Positions 16,745 through 25,023 of a stretch of 64,000 nt of DNA are shown here, one piece after another. Made by a program: the position numbers and the translations under genes. The notes below the pieces were generated by a model that worked only from the letters and a program-made list of their open reading frames with translations, had not been told where the DNA came from and did no database searches. The number at the start of each line of letters is the position of its first letter. Positions within the stretch are counted from its first letter, which is position 1. This DNA comes from Fen-1362 sp049516395 (GTDB lineage: Bacteria; Planctomycetota; Phycisphaerae; Sedimentisphaerales; Anaerobacaceae): positions 1 through 64,000 of the forward strand of contig JBEKTD010000009.1 of assembly GCA_049516395.1 (NCBI GenBank). The letters are read 5' to 3'.

Positions 16745-18037
16745 ATGAGTAAAATTGACCAGAAACTGAAATCGGAATCGATACTGCTACACGGCGGACA
16801 GGAGCCGGACCCGACAACGGGTTCCAGGGCCGTGCCGATTTACCAGACGACATCGTACCAGTTCAAAAACACAGAACATGCCGCAAACCTGTTCGGACTC
16901 CGGGAATTCGGCAATATCTACACCCGGATTATGAATCCGACAAATGACGTGCTCGAAAAGCGAATCGCCCTTCTGGACGGCGGCGTCGGCGCACTGGCGG
17001 TCTCAAGCGGCCAAGCAGCAAGCACGCTGGCGGTTCTGAATATCGCGCAGGCAGGCGATGAGATAGTATCGGCGGATAATCTTTACGGCGGAACATACAA
17101 CCTGTTTCACTACACCCTGCCGAAATTCGGGGTAAACGTCAAATTTTTCAAATCAAACGACTTTGCGGCGTTTCAAAAGGCCATAACGCCGCGGACGAAA
17201 GCGATTTACGCAGAATCAATAGGTAACCCGAAATTGAACGTTGCGGATTTGGAGGGTATTTCCAAAGTAGCCCACAAAAACGGCATTCCTTTTATCCTGG
17301 ATAACACTTCGACGCCGTATCTTCTGCGACCATTTGACTTCGGGGTGGATATCACTGTGTATTCGGCGACAAAGTTTATCGGCGGGCACGGGACATCCAT
17401 CGGCGGGCTGATTGTCGATTCCGGGAAGTTCGACTGGACCAACGGGAAATTCCCGCTGATTGCCGACGCGGACCCGAGTTACCACGGCCTGAATTTTGTT
17501 GAGGCATTGAAGCCATTGGGCAATATCGCCTATATTATCAAGGCGCGTGTTACCCTGTTACGCGACATTGGAACCGCCCTGTCGCCCTTCAACGCGTTTT
17601 TGTTCCTCCAGGGACTGGAAACGCTGCACCTAAGAATGCCCAGACATTCTGAAAACGCGCTGGCCGTAGCGAAATATCTGAGTAAACACCCCAAGGTCTC
17701 GTGGATAACCTACCCGGGACTTGATTCAAGCCCGGACAAAGAAAGAGTGAAAAAATATCTGCCAAAGGGAGCCGGAGCAATTCTGGGATTCGGCGTTAAA
17801 GGCGGCCTGGAGGCGGGAAAAAAGTTTATCGATTCGCTGGAGCTGATTTCGCACCTTGCAAATATCGGCGACGCGAAGACCTTAGCCATTCATCCGGCTA
17901 CGACCACACATCAGCAGTTGTCGCCTGAGGAGCAGTTAGCAACCGGCGTAACGCCTGATTTTATCCGGCTGTCAATCGGCATCGAGCACGTCGATGACAT
18001 TATCGCGGATATCGAACAGGCATTGAAAAAAGTTTGA
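16745..18037 (+). CDS. metY: O-acetylhomoserine (thiol)-lyase MetY, copy 2
   Basis: 430 aa, same family and architecture as the copy at 10796-12085: HGGQEPDPTTGSRAVPIYQT, YTRIMNPTNDVLEKR, PLP lysine in SATKFIGGHGTSIGG, HPATTTHQQLSPEEQLATG. AAGGAA precedes the ATG. The substitution around the lysine and many surface differences show old paralogy, not recent duplication. It is followed 21 nt later by cysK copy 2. Being on the strong divergent arm, it may be the sulfur-starvation copy. Confidence 0.92.
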   Translation: MSKIDQKLKSESILLHGGQEPDPTTGSRAVPIYQTTSYQFKNTEHAANLFGLREFGNIYTRIMNPTNDVLEKRIALLDGGVGALAVSSGQAASTLAVLNIAQAGDEIVSADNLYGGTYNLFHYTLPKFGVNVKFFKSNDFAAFQKAITPRTKAIYAESIGNPKLNVADLEGISKVAHKNGIPFILDNTSTPYLLRPFDFGVDITVYSATKFIGGHGTSIGGLIVDSGKFDWTNGKFPLIADADPSYHGLNFVEALKPLGNIAYIIKARVTLLRDIGTALSPFNAFLFLQGLETLHLRMPRHSENALAVAKYLSKHPKVSWITYPGLDSSPDKERVKKYLPKGAGAILGFGVKGGLEAGKKFIDSLELISHLANIGDAKTLAIHPATTTHQQLSPEEQLATGVTPDFIRLSIGIEHVDDIIADIEQALKKV

Positions 18038-18058
18038 ACATAAGTAAGGAGAAATAAA

Positions 18059-18988
18059 ATGAGCAGAATATTTAAAGATATAACCAGGACCATCGGCAAC
18101 ACGCCCTTGGTGCAACTGAACAGAATTACGGAAGGCCTGAATGCCACGGTATTGGCCAAGCTGGAGTCGTTCAATCCTCTTTCAAGCGTCAAGGACCGCA
18201 TTGGAGTAGCAATGATAGAAGACGCGGAAAGACGAGGACTGCTTCACAAAAATTCCGTGATTATCGAGCCGACGAGCGGCAACACCGGAATTGCGCTGGC
18301 GTTTGTAGCAGCGGCAAAGGGATACCGGCTGATACTGACTATGCCTGAAACGATGAGCGTAGAAAGGAGACAGTTGCTGAAAATCTTCGGCGCGGAATTA
18401 GTGCTCACGGAAGGCCCGAAGGGAATGAAAGGCGCGGTTGAAAAAGCGGAAGAGCTTGCCAGGACAACCCCTGACAGCGTAATTCTGCAGCAGTTCAATA
18501 ATCCTGCAAATCCTGAAATACACCGCAGGACTACGGCTGAAGAGATATGGAACGATACCGACGGCAAGGTGGATATCGTCGTTGCCGGCATCGGGACGGG
18601 CGGAACTATCACCGGAGTCGCCGAGGTAATCAAGCAGCGAAAACCAACCTTCAAGGCAATCGCTGTCGAACCTGAGGGGTCGCCCGTGCTGTCCGGAGGA
18701 AAGCCGGGGCCGCATAAAATCCAGGGAATAGGCGCGGGTTTTGTCCCGCAGGTTTTGAACAGGGAAATAATCGATGAGATAATCCGCGTAAAAGAGGCGG
18801 ACGCGGGCGATGCCGCGAGGCGGCTGGCACGGCTGGAAGGCATACTCGTTGGTATCTCGTGCGGTGCGGCTTTATGGGCTGCGCTGGAAGTGGCGAAACG
18901 CCCGGAAAACGCGGGCAAGATAATCGTGGTTATCCTGCCTGACACGGGTGAACGGTATCTCTCGACGTGGTTGTTTCAGGAGCCATAG
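18059..18988 (+). CDS. cysK: Cysteine synthase A, copy 2
   Basis: 309 aa, equal in length to copy 1. PLP lysine in SSVKDRIGVAM, PTSGNTGIALAF, GIGTGGTITG, GISCGAA. AAGGAG precedes the ATG. Conserved PHKIQGIGAGFVPQVLNREIIDEII is shared with copy 1. It is the last gene of the right arm. Having two metY-cysK pairs but one cysE means both depend on the O-acetylserine made from the left arm. Confidence 0.94.
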   Translation: MSRIFKDITRTIGNTPLVQLNRITEGLNATVLAKLESFNPLSSVKDRIGVAMIEDAERRGLLHKNSVIIEPTSGNTGIALAFVAAAKGYRLILTMPETMSVERRQLLKIFGAELVLTEGPKGMKGAVEKAEELARTTPDSVILQQFNNPANPEIHRRTTAEEIWNDTDGKVDIVVAGIGTGGTITGVAEVIKQRKPTFKAIAVEPEGSPVLSGGKPGPHKIQGIGAGFVPQVLNREIIDEIIRVKEADAGDAARRLARLEGILVGISCGAALWAALEVAKRPENAGKIIVVILPDTGERYLSTWLFQEP

Positions 18989-19018
18989 TATATAGCGATA
19001 CTGTTACGGATAACCTTG

Positions 19019-19047
19019 TTGACGCGGGTTCGGCGCAACAATAAGAT
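19019..19047 (+). promoter_or_regulatory. Promoter giving a leaderless mRNA for the gene at 19054
   Basis: TTGACG (19019-19024), 17-bp spacer, TAAGAT (19042-19047), then TGGCGT and the ATG. The start point should fall on or next to the A of ATG 19054. No Shine-Dalgarno is present. Confidence 0.6.
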
Positions 19048-19053
19048 TGGCGT

Positions 19054-20136
19054 ATGGCAAAACTATCTCTGCCCAAGCCGTCGCTGGAGCATCTTCATCG
19101 GCTGACCGATGATACGGGGCTGTTTCAGCACGCCAAATTCACGATACCGCTTCGCAGCGAGGGCTACACGACCGATGACAACGCAAGGGCTTTAATCGTG
19201 GCAACGAAACACTATGCCCTTTACCACAAGCCCGCCTTAAGGCGAGGTCTCGCCATCGATAATATCGATGGCGGACCGGAGACGCTGCAACTAATCGACA
19301 AGTATCTGTCTTTTGTTCTGCACGCACACAATGACGATGGCACCGTGAAGAATTTTATGGATTTCGACAGAACATGGCACAAGGCAGAGCCGGTCAATGA
19401 CGCACTGGGGCGGGTAATCTGGGCATTCGGAACTGTTTTGGCACAACCCCCCTCCAAGATTTACATACCAATAGCTCAAGAGCGAATTGATATAGCAATA
19501 CCACTTATCAAGAAGCAATACCCACGTGGAATGTCTTATTCGATATTGGGTTTAGCGGGTTATCTAAAACGGTTCCCGGATGCGGAAAACGCTAAAAGTT
19601 GTATGGCTACCGCGGCGGATTTGATTGTGTCGCGGTTTGAAGAAAATATGAAGCCCGATTGGCCTTGGTTTGAGAACATACTCACTTATGACAATGCGAT
19701 GCTGCCCTGTGCGCTTTTTACGGTCGGGACATCACTGGGTAACAAGAAGTATATTGAGATTGCGAAAAAAATCTGCGACTTTGTTCTCACAAGCACTTTC
19801 ACCGGTAGTCATTTCAGTTTCGTCGGCTGTCAGGGCTGGTTTCCGCGGGGAGGTAAAAAAGCACAGTTTGACCAGCAGCCAATCGAAGCAGCAGGGACAA
19901 TTCTAATGTTAGACGCCGGATATAAGGCGACGAAAGACAAAAAGTATTTGATGCTGCGGCAAAAAGCATTTAACTGGTTTTTGGGTGAGAATGATTTGGG
20001 AATACCGCTCTACGATTCGAAGAGCAATGGCTGCGGCGACGGACTGGGAGCCGAAGGTGTCAGTTTAAATCAAGGCGCAGAGAGTGCTCTCAGCTTTCTA
20101 CTCGGCCTGCTGACAATGTGCGAAGGTAAACGCTGA
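19054..20136 (+). CDS. Glycosidase-like (alpha/alpha) barrel protein
   Basis: A cytoplasmic 360-aa protein (no signal). Regular helix pairs and motifs such as YTTDDNARALIV, DRTWHKAEPVNDALGRVIWAFG and FDQQPIEAAGTILML resemble the helical barrel domain that often follows GT4 glycosyltransferases or neighbours mannoside phosphorylases. The family has no settled function. It overlaps xthA by 1 nt (TGATG), so the two are cotranscribed, an odd pairing of sugar and DNA metabolism. Acidic residues in DDNAR and WHKAEPVND are possible catalytic residues by analogy only. Confidence 0.6.
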   Translation: MAKLSLPKPSLEHLHRLTDDTGLFQHAKFTIPLRSEGYTTDDNARALIVATKHYALYHKPALRRGLAIDNIDGGPETLQLIDKYLSFVLHAHNDDGTVKNFMDFDRTWHKAEPVNDALGRVIWAFGTVLAQPPSKIYIPIAQERIDIAIPLIKKQYPRGMSYSILGLAGYLKRFPDAENAKSCMATAADLIVSRFEENMKPDWPWFENILTYDNAMLPCALFTVGTSLGNKKYIEIAKKICDFVLTSTFTGSHFSFVGCQGWFPRGGKKAQFDQQPIEAAGTILMLDAGYKATKDKKYLMLRQKAFNWFLGENDLGIPLYDSKSNGCGDGLGAEGVSLNQGAESALSFLLGLLTMCEGKR

Positions 20137-20906
20137 TGATTGTGGCGAGCTTCAATGTCAATTCTCTGCGGGCGAGAATGCCTATTGTGCTCGACTGGCT
20201 GGCAAACACCAAACCAGACGTCCTGTGTGTGCAGGAAACAAAAGTTCAGGACAAGGACTTTCCGACTGAAGTATTCGATGAGTCAGGATACAATTACGCC
20301 TTCGCAGGCCAGAAAAGTTATAACGGCGTGGCAATTTTAGCGAAAAGCAGAATCGCGGACGTGCAGGCCGGCTTCGATGATGAGCCGAAGGACCAGCCCC
20401 GGCTGATAAAGGCCGAAATTAATGGGATGATAATTATCAACACATACATCCCGCAGGGTTATCTGCCTGAATCGGAAAAATTCCAATATAAACTCGTGTG
20501 GTTTAGACGATTGCGCAAGTTCTTTGAAGAACATTTCAAACCAACTGACCCGATTTTGTGGGTTGGCGATTTGAATATCGCACCGGAAGCAATTGACGTT
20601 TACGACCCCGAAGGATTATTGGGAAATGTTTGTTATCATCCTGACGTTCATAAAGAATTGAAAAACGTAATGGACTGGGGATTTGTTGACGCATTTCGGC
20701 TGCACTGTAAAGAACCGGAGCAATACACGTTTTGGGATTACAGACCAATAAACGCCGTGAAGCGCAACCTCGGCTGGCGATTGGACCACATTATGGCAAC
20801 GAAACCATTGGTCGAAAAATGCACCGCGTGTTACATCGACAAAGCCCCACGCCTGCTGCCCCGCCCAAGCGACCACACGCCGATTATCGCTGAGTTTGAG
20901 ATGTGA
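20136..20906 (+). CDS. xthA: Exodeoxyribonuclease III (AP endonuclease)
   Basis: A base-excision-repair nuclease of 256 aa (family 250-270): FNVNSLRARMP, QETKVQDKDFP, NTYIPQG, WVGDLNIAPEAIDVYDP, WRLDHIMAT and the C-terminal SDHTPIIAEFEM with the catalytic His. It starts at ATG 20136 overlapping the preceding stop. Its last ~55 bp recur, degraded, at 21741-21798 and 23464-23511 with the same reading frame and stop position. Confidence 0.93.
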   Translation: MIVASFNVNSLRARMPIVLDWLANTKPDVLCVQETKVQDKDFPTEVFDESGYNYAFAGQKSYNGVAILAKSRIADVQAGFDDEPKDQPRLIKAEINGMIIINTYIPQGYLPESEKFQYKLVWFRRLRKFFEEHFKPTDPILWVGDLNIAPEAIDVYDPEGLLGNVCYHPDVHKELKNVMDWGFVDAFRLHCKEPEQYTFWDYRPINAVKRNLGWRLDHIMATKPLVEKCTACYIDKAPRLLPRPSDHTPIIAEFEM

Positions 20907-21066
20907 GTAAAGAAGACAGAAGTCAGAAAACAGAATAGCGGATAGCGTTTAGCGTATAGTTTTTTGCGACAAAGCACCGGGGCACAAACAAGTTTTTAAC
21001 AGCAGGTCGCAGAGCCGGCTATAAGGCAGAATCCGGCTGCAAAATGGAAAGACCCAATGCTACGCA

Positions 21067-21522
21067 TCAGCGGCCGCATTTTGGCGGATGCGAAACGGTC
21101 GGCGACGCGCGTTCCGCTGCATGTGCTGGTTGGGTCATCCTCCATCTTGCCTGTGTGATTATGAAGATGGCAGCCGACAGAACAAACAACAACATGCATA
21201 GAAGGGGGTCAAACCGGAATCGAAAAGCCAACCAGGTCAGCGCTCCGCACGTATTGCCAATGACCAGCGTGAGAGACAGGATTTGGGAAAAAATATCCGG
21301 AAGAACCACGATAAGAGTGGAGAAAACGAAAATCCAAAGCATACTCATAAACAGGAAAAGGATAGGTCCATGGCGCAGGACCAAAGCGAAGAGAGGGAAC
21401 CACTCACCTACTGCACTATAATTCCCCTGCCAATAAGCTGGAGACTGCCCCGCGAGGGTCAGACCAAAATCCACGACGCATAATGCCGCAAATGGCACAC
21501 AAAGCCAGAGCTTCTTTCTCAT
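21067..21522 (-). CDS. Hypothetical four-TM membrane protein
   Basis: 151 aa with hydrophobic segments at about 5-22, 43-62, 66-88 and 100-127 and a basic-polar tail. GGGAG lies about 8 nt before the ATG, supporting a real gene. No family was recognised. It sits between xthA and the first xthA-tail remnant, so it may have arrived with the event that copied the tail. Confidence 0.6.
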   Translation of the reverse strand: MRKKLWLCVPFAALCVVDFGLTLAGQSPAYWQGNYSAVGEWFPLFALVLRHGPILFLFMSMLWIFVFSTLIVVLPDIFSQILSLTLVIGNTCGALTWLAFRFRFDPLLCMLLFVLSAAIFIITQARWRMTQPAHAAERASPTVSHPPKCGR

Positions 21523-21655
21523 CTATTCACTCTCCCAACTATGGTTATATGGTTTCCTGATAAAATAGCCTTATGGGCCTTCTTCTGCATAATATTCCAA
21601 ACCAGAATTACAATAAGTCGAGCTATATCAATATTTCATCGGATATCTCTATCTT

Positions 21656-21702
21656 GCCCGCCGGAACACATCAAGTAAAATCTTGTCTATTTTTCCGGCA
21701 GG
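21656..21702. repeat. Imperfect inverted repeat GCCCGCCGGA / TCCGGCAGGC
   Basis: 10-bp arms (one mismatch) separated by about 27 bp in the non-coding stretch 21523-21839. There is no T tract, so it is not a clear terminator. Confidence 0.35.
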
Positions 21703-21740
21703 CGAAATGCTTTGAGTGATTGGTGATATTGGTCTTTGGG

Positions 21741-21798
21741 CCGGTTTCCGCCCCGCCCCAGCGACCACACACCGATTATCGCGGAACTTGACTGGTAA
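21741..21798 (+). pseudogene. xthA 3'-end remnant 1
   Basis: Translates as RFPPRPSDHTPIIAELDW and a stop; intact xthA ends RLLPRPSDHTPIIAEFEM and a stop. Nothing further upstream is recognisably xthA. The rest of the 21523-21839 gap holds no gene that I can support. Confidence 0.75.
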
Positions 21799-21839
21799 AA
21801 GCAATTCCAATCTGCCATGGCATCGTCTGCACATTATTG

Positions 21840-22901
21840 TTATGGCTTTGCCTGCTGCTGAGTCGCAAGATTTCGCTGGGTTTGTCCCAAGGCCGCCATG
21901 CCACCGAGATTCATCGTATCGAGAACTGAACTCGGCACAATCATAAGCGAACCGCCTGCTCGTATGCCTTCATAAACGATGTTCATTGCGCGAAGCTGCA
22001 AAGCAACAGGGTTATCCTGGTATCCTTTAGACGCCATTGCGAACTTCTCGGCAATTTCCATTTCCGCCGTTCCGAGTATTCCTCGTGCCTGCCGTTCTCT
22101 TTCGGCCTGGGCCTGCTTGGAAAGAACGTCTTTGAGGTTTTCAGGGATAGCTATGTCGCGGATTTCGATTGAGGTGACACTGATACCCCAGGCCTCTGTC
22201 TTTGCCTCAAGCACCTTCTGAAGCGTCTTAGCAACCTTTTCACGGTCGGAAAGAATTTCAGCAAGGGAATGGATGCCTACTATATCCCGAAGCGCGGTCT
22301 GAACAGCCAGCGAAATTGCCTGATAGTAGCTTTCGACTTCAAGCAGGGCTTTTTGGCTATCCCAGACATGCCAAAACGCGATTGCGTCGATATTCACAGG
22401 CACGGTATCGCTGGTAAGCATCGCCTCGCTGTAAAAAGTTGTGGTGCGAACTCGCATATCCACAACGCGAATAACGCTTTCGAAGATGGGTATAATCATA
22501 AAAAAGCCCGGGCCCCTGACAGAACGAAAACGTCCCAATCGCAACACAAGTGCTTTATCCCATTCGGCCAAAAGGTGCGCAGACAATGACCACAGTGCGG
22601 CAAGAATTCCGCCGATAATAAACGTTGCAACAGCAATAGTCGAGTCCTCCGCCTTCAACCTAAGCACGCCGGTAATAATTGTCACCACAACAATGAGAGC
22701 AGTAACCAGGGTAATTGGCGCACGGGTTTTGATTCGCTGAATCTGACGGACAGCATGGTCTTTGTTGAGTTGTGTCATAGCATCATACATAGGGTTCTCC
22801 TTTCCACTAACAAGGTTTTCATTTTCGCTAACAGGGTTTTGTTTTTTTCTAACATTTTTAGCTACTTCTGATATCAGTCTGACTGGAATATTAAAAAGCA
22901 T
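21840..22901 (-). CDS. SPFH/band-7 (stomatin/slipin-like) membrane protein
   Basis: 353 aa. An N-terminal cytosolic stretch carries a tandem ENENLVSGKENP segment, then two hydrophobic segments (about 62-79 and 88-107), then the band-7 domain: ALVLRLGRFRSVRGPGFFMIIPIFESVIRV, split here as the opening and RTTTFYSEAMLTSDTVPVNIDAI. A coiled-coil C-terminal part (SKQAQAERERQARGI) follows. Slipins scaffold membrane microdomains. AGGAG precedes ATG 22901. It lies 14 nt after a GntR/YtrA regulator, which probably controls it. Confidence 0.88.
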   Translation of the reverse strand: MLFNIPVRLISEVAKNVRKKQNPVSENENLVSGKENPMYDAMTQLNKDHAVRQIQRIKTRAPITLVTALIVVVTIITGVLRLKAEDSTIAVATFIIGGILAALWSLSAHLLAEWDKALVLRLGRFRSVRGPGFFMIIPIFESVIRVVDMRVRTTTFYSEAMLTSDTVPVNIDAIAFWHVWDSQKALLEVESYYQAISLAVQTALRDIVGIHSLAEILSDREKVAKTLQKVLEAKTEAWGISVTSIEIRDIAIPENLKDVLSKQAQAERERQARGILGTAEMEIAEKFAMASKGYQDNPVALQLRAMNIVYEGIRAGGSLMIVPSSVLDTMNLGGMAALGQTQRNLATQQQAKP

Positions 22902-22915
22902 AGGACTCTCCTTTA

Positions 22916-23305
22916 TTATTTTGACGGTTGTCTCTGCATGCTCTGCAAATATTCGATAATCTCATCTATTGTCAGGTTCTGCAACTGGGCTCTCGAAATA
23001 AAATCTCTGCAAAGCTCTTCGAGAGCCCGCTGATTTTCGGCACTCTTTTGGGCTTGGGCCGGCGGCTGTGGGCGAACAAATACGCCTGTACCCTGCTGCG
23101 TATCAAGAAAGCCGAGAAGCTGAAGCTGGGAATAGGCCTTTACAACAGTATTAGGGTTGACTTCTAGTTTTACAGCCATGTCGCGGATAGTCGGCAATCT
23201 TTCGCCGGGCAGGATTGTGCCAGCAGCGATGCTGGACAGTATGATATCCACGAGTTGGCGATAAAAAGGCACATAGCTTTGTTTGTCTAATTTAAAGTTT
23301 ATCAT
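22916..23305 (-). CDS. GntR-family regulator, YtrA subfamily
   Basis: 129 aa: an N-terminal winged helix (YVPFYRQLVDIILSSIAAG, LPTIRDMAVKLEVNPNTVVKAYSQLQ, GTGVFV) and a short C-terminal helical tail, as in YtrA. ATG 23305 is chosen because the better upstream ATG (23329) lies before the -10 box of a consensus promoter. The mRNA would be almost leaderless. First gene of a two-gene operon with the band-7 protein. Confidence 0.85.
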   Translation of the reverse strand: MINFKLDKQSYVPFYRQLVDIILSSIAAGTILPGERLPTIRDMAVKLEVNPNTVVKAYSQLQLLGFLDTQQGTGVFVRPQPPAQAQKSAENQRALEELCRDFISRAQLQNLTIDEIIEYLQSMQRQPSK

Positions 23306-23314
23306 TGTATTAGT

Positions 23315-23342
23315 ATTATAGTACACCATCTAACCGAGTCAA
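23315..23342 (-). promoter_or_regulatory. Promoter of the GntR-band-7 operon (near-leaderless)
   Basis: Minus strand TTGACT (23342-23337), 16-bp spacer, TATAAT (23320-23315), then 9 nt to ATG 23305. Confidence 0.65.
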
Positions 23343-23463
23343 GAAAAATCTTTTTGAAATTTTGATTTAAATTCAAGAACTGTGCTTTTAACCTGAATAT
23401 CTCACGGTATTTGCCATAAAAATATGATTTAACTGCTTGTTAAGTAAGAAGTTACAATAATGA

Positions 23464-23511
23464 CCCTGCTCAAGCGACTATACGTCGATTGTCGCGGAGT
23501 TTGAATGGTAG
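23464..23511 (+). pseudogene. xthA 3'-end remnant 2
   Basis: Translates as SSDYTSIVAEFEW and a stop, matching PSDHTPIIAEFEM of xthA. More diverged than remnant 1, and missing the PRP that precedes it. Lies between the GntR promoter and the antiporter stop. Confidence 0.65.
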
Positions 23512-23517
23512 TTCCAT

Positions 23518-24672
23518 TTATTTGCCGTCGCTGTCCATATCAACGATATCCTCTTCTTCAACGGGCATAAACCACTTCTGGGCAATGAACGTGGGAATGA
23601 TGGCGCTTGCGATTACGACGCCCACCAGGACTGAATACTGCACCTGGTCAATGTAGCCGGCTGTTAATCCGAACACGCTCGATATGGTTACGAATGTGAG
23701 CCCGGTGCTCATCAATAATGTTGTGTATGTGCTGCCGTTGCGAATATATTTCCTCGCGAGGAAATAAACGCCGATGAATTTGGTTATCATTTTCAGCAGG
23801 AACAAAATGATAAAAAGCCCCCCTGCCGCGATTATCAAAGGCACCGATATTTTAAGACCGCCCACGATGAAAAATATGGGCGTTATGATAGCGTAAGCAA
23901 CAGTGCGCAGGCGGTCTCTGACCGCTTTAGTGCCCGTTGTTTCGCTGAAATGGCGAGACATCAATAGTCCTAACAGGAACGCCGGCAAAACAGCGTGCCC
24001 ATCGCCCAGCTTGGCGAAAAACATAAACACAAGCAAAAGCAGGAATATGTATTTTATCTCCGGCTCGATCACCTTGTTTTTCAGCGTCCGGCTATGAAAC
24101 ACTTTATGCGAGAATTTAGTCGCAAGAATTATTACGGCAACAGACACGGTCAAAAACACCAACGTATAAACACTTGGTTTGGCAAATAAAATGCTCAGGG
24201 CGATGGCGGTTCCCATATCGGTAACGAAAGTTGCCGCCATAAGCAACTTGCCTATTTCCGTTGACGTCAATCCCGTCTCAACAAGAACTGAATACACCAC
24301 GGCAAGGGAAGTCGTAGATAGCGCCACCCCCGCTATCAGAGCCGCCTGAAGAGACCAGCCCGCGACAAAATAGGTATAAAGAAAAACACCTAAGAAAGGA
24401 CACAGAAAAGAAAAGCCGCCTATGAGCATGCTTTCCTTGAATTTTTCCCGCATCAGACGCGTATCAATCTCAGTCCCTGCCAGATACGTTAGGACAATGC
24501 CGCCAAAGCCGGCCAAACAAGTCATCCATTCCTCGGACTTTAGGCCGAAATAACCTCCGATTGCGCCAAGCAAGATTTCAATTATGGCTACCGAAAGTCC
24601 CAACTTCAAAGACAGCAAGCTCGAAACGAAAATCAAACCACCTACAACCAGCGGAACCAAATCTGCGTTCAT
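23518..24672 (-). CDS. Cation:proton antiporter (CPA2/Kef-type)
   Basis: 384 aa, about 11-12 transmembrane segments. LAGTEIDTRLMREKFKES and GVALSTTSLAVVYSVLVETGL are typical of the family; the core transport motif reads FVTDMGTA, where many members have ND or DD. There is no C-terminal TrkA-N domain; the tail is short and acidic (VEEEDIVDMDSDGK). Ion specificity (Na+ or K+) cannot be assigned. Read as a single gene. Confidence 0.88.
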   Translation of the reverse strand: MNADLVPLVVGGLIFVSSLLSLKLGLSVAIIEILLGAIGGYFGLKSEEWMTCLAGFGGIVLTYLAGTEIDTRLMREKFKESMLIGGFSFLCPFLGVFLYTYFVAGWSLQAALIAGVALSTTSLAVVYSVLVETGLTSTEIGKLLMAATFVTDMGTAIALSILFAKPSVYTLVFLTVSVAVIILATKFSHKVFHSRTLKNKVIEPEIKYIFLLLLVFMFFAKLGDGHAVLPAFLLGLLMSRHFSETTGTKAVRDRLRTVAYAIITPIFFIVGGLKISVPLIIAAGGLFIILFLLKMITKFIGVYFLARKYIRNGSTYTTLLMSTGLTFVTISSVFGLTAGYIDQVQYSVLVGVVIASAIIPTFIAQKWFMPVEEEDIVDMDSDGK

Positions 24673-24685
24673 GCCTTCATCTCCA

Positions 24686-24723
24686 TAAAAAACAAAAAAC
24701 CTCTACCCGCAACGAGTAGAGGT
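24686..24723 (-). terminator. Terminator (CCTCTAC / GTAGAGG)
   Basis: A 7-bp perfect stem with a 9-nt loop, followed on the minus strand by a T-rich run. It would end minus-strand transcription coming from tRNA-Gln before the antiporter gene. Confidence 0.6.
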
Positions 24724-24799
24724 CATTAGCTTAATCAATCGCTAAGCGATTCGGGCGAACCTCATCGCCTTTGTCTGTCCCGGAAACAAGATGCAATAA

Positions 24800-24906
24800 A
24801 TTGAGCAGTAAAAAGTTGAACAGGAAACCGCAGTTGAGCGTTTTCGCCTGCTCACCTGTTCAAATGCTCAACTGCTCAGGTTGACTCTGCCAAAGGCAGA
24901 ATCAAC
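24800..24906. repeat. Nested inverted repeats downstream of tRNA-Gln
   Basis: The arms GAGCAG, TTGAACAGG and AGTTGAGC each recur as complements (CCTGTTCA, GCTCAACT, CTGCTC). Next to the tRNA is a 13-bp hairpin, GGTTGACTCTGCC with GGCAGAATCAACC (one mismatch, AAA loop). A strong processing or stability structure is possible. Confidence 0.5.
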
Positions 24907-24977
24907 CTGGGGTACTAGGATTCGGACCTAGACTAACTGATCCAGAGTCAGTTGTGCTACCATTACACTATACCCCA
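24907..24977 (-). tRNA. tRNA-Gln (anticodon CTG)
   Basis: Acceptor TGGGGTA pairs with TACCCCA. The anticodon stem ACTGA/TCAGT encloses CTCTGGA, giving CTG. T arm and D arm are normal; discriminator G as in other tRNA-Gln. Confidence 0.93.
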
Positions 24978-24986
24978 ATAAAAGTA

Positions 24987-25016
24987 TTGACCGCAGGTGC
25001 GCATCTAATTTACACT
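24987..25016 (+). promoter_or_regulatory. Promoter giving a leaderless mRNA for marC
   Basis: TTGACC (24987-24992), 18-bp spacer, TACACT (25011-25016), then GATTGTT and ATG 25024. No Shine-Dalgarno. Confidence 0.5.
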
Positions 25017-25023
25017 GATTGTT

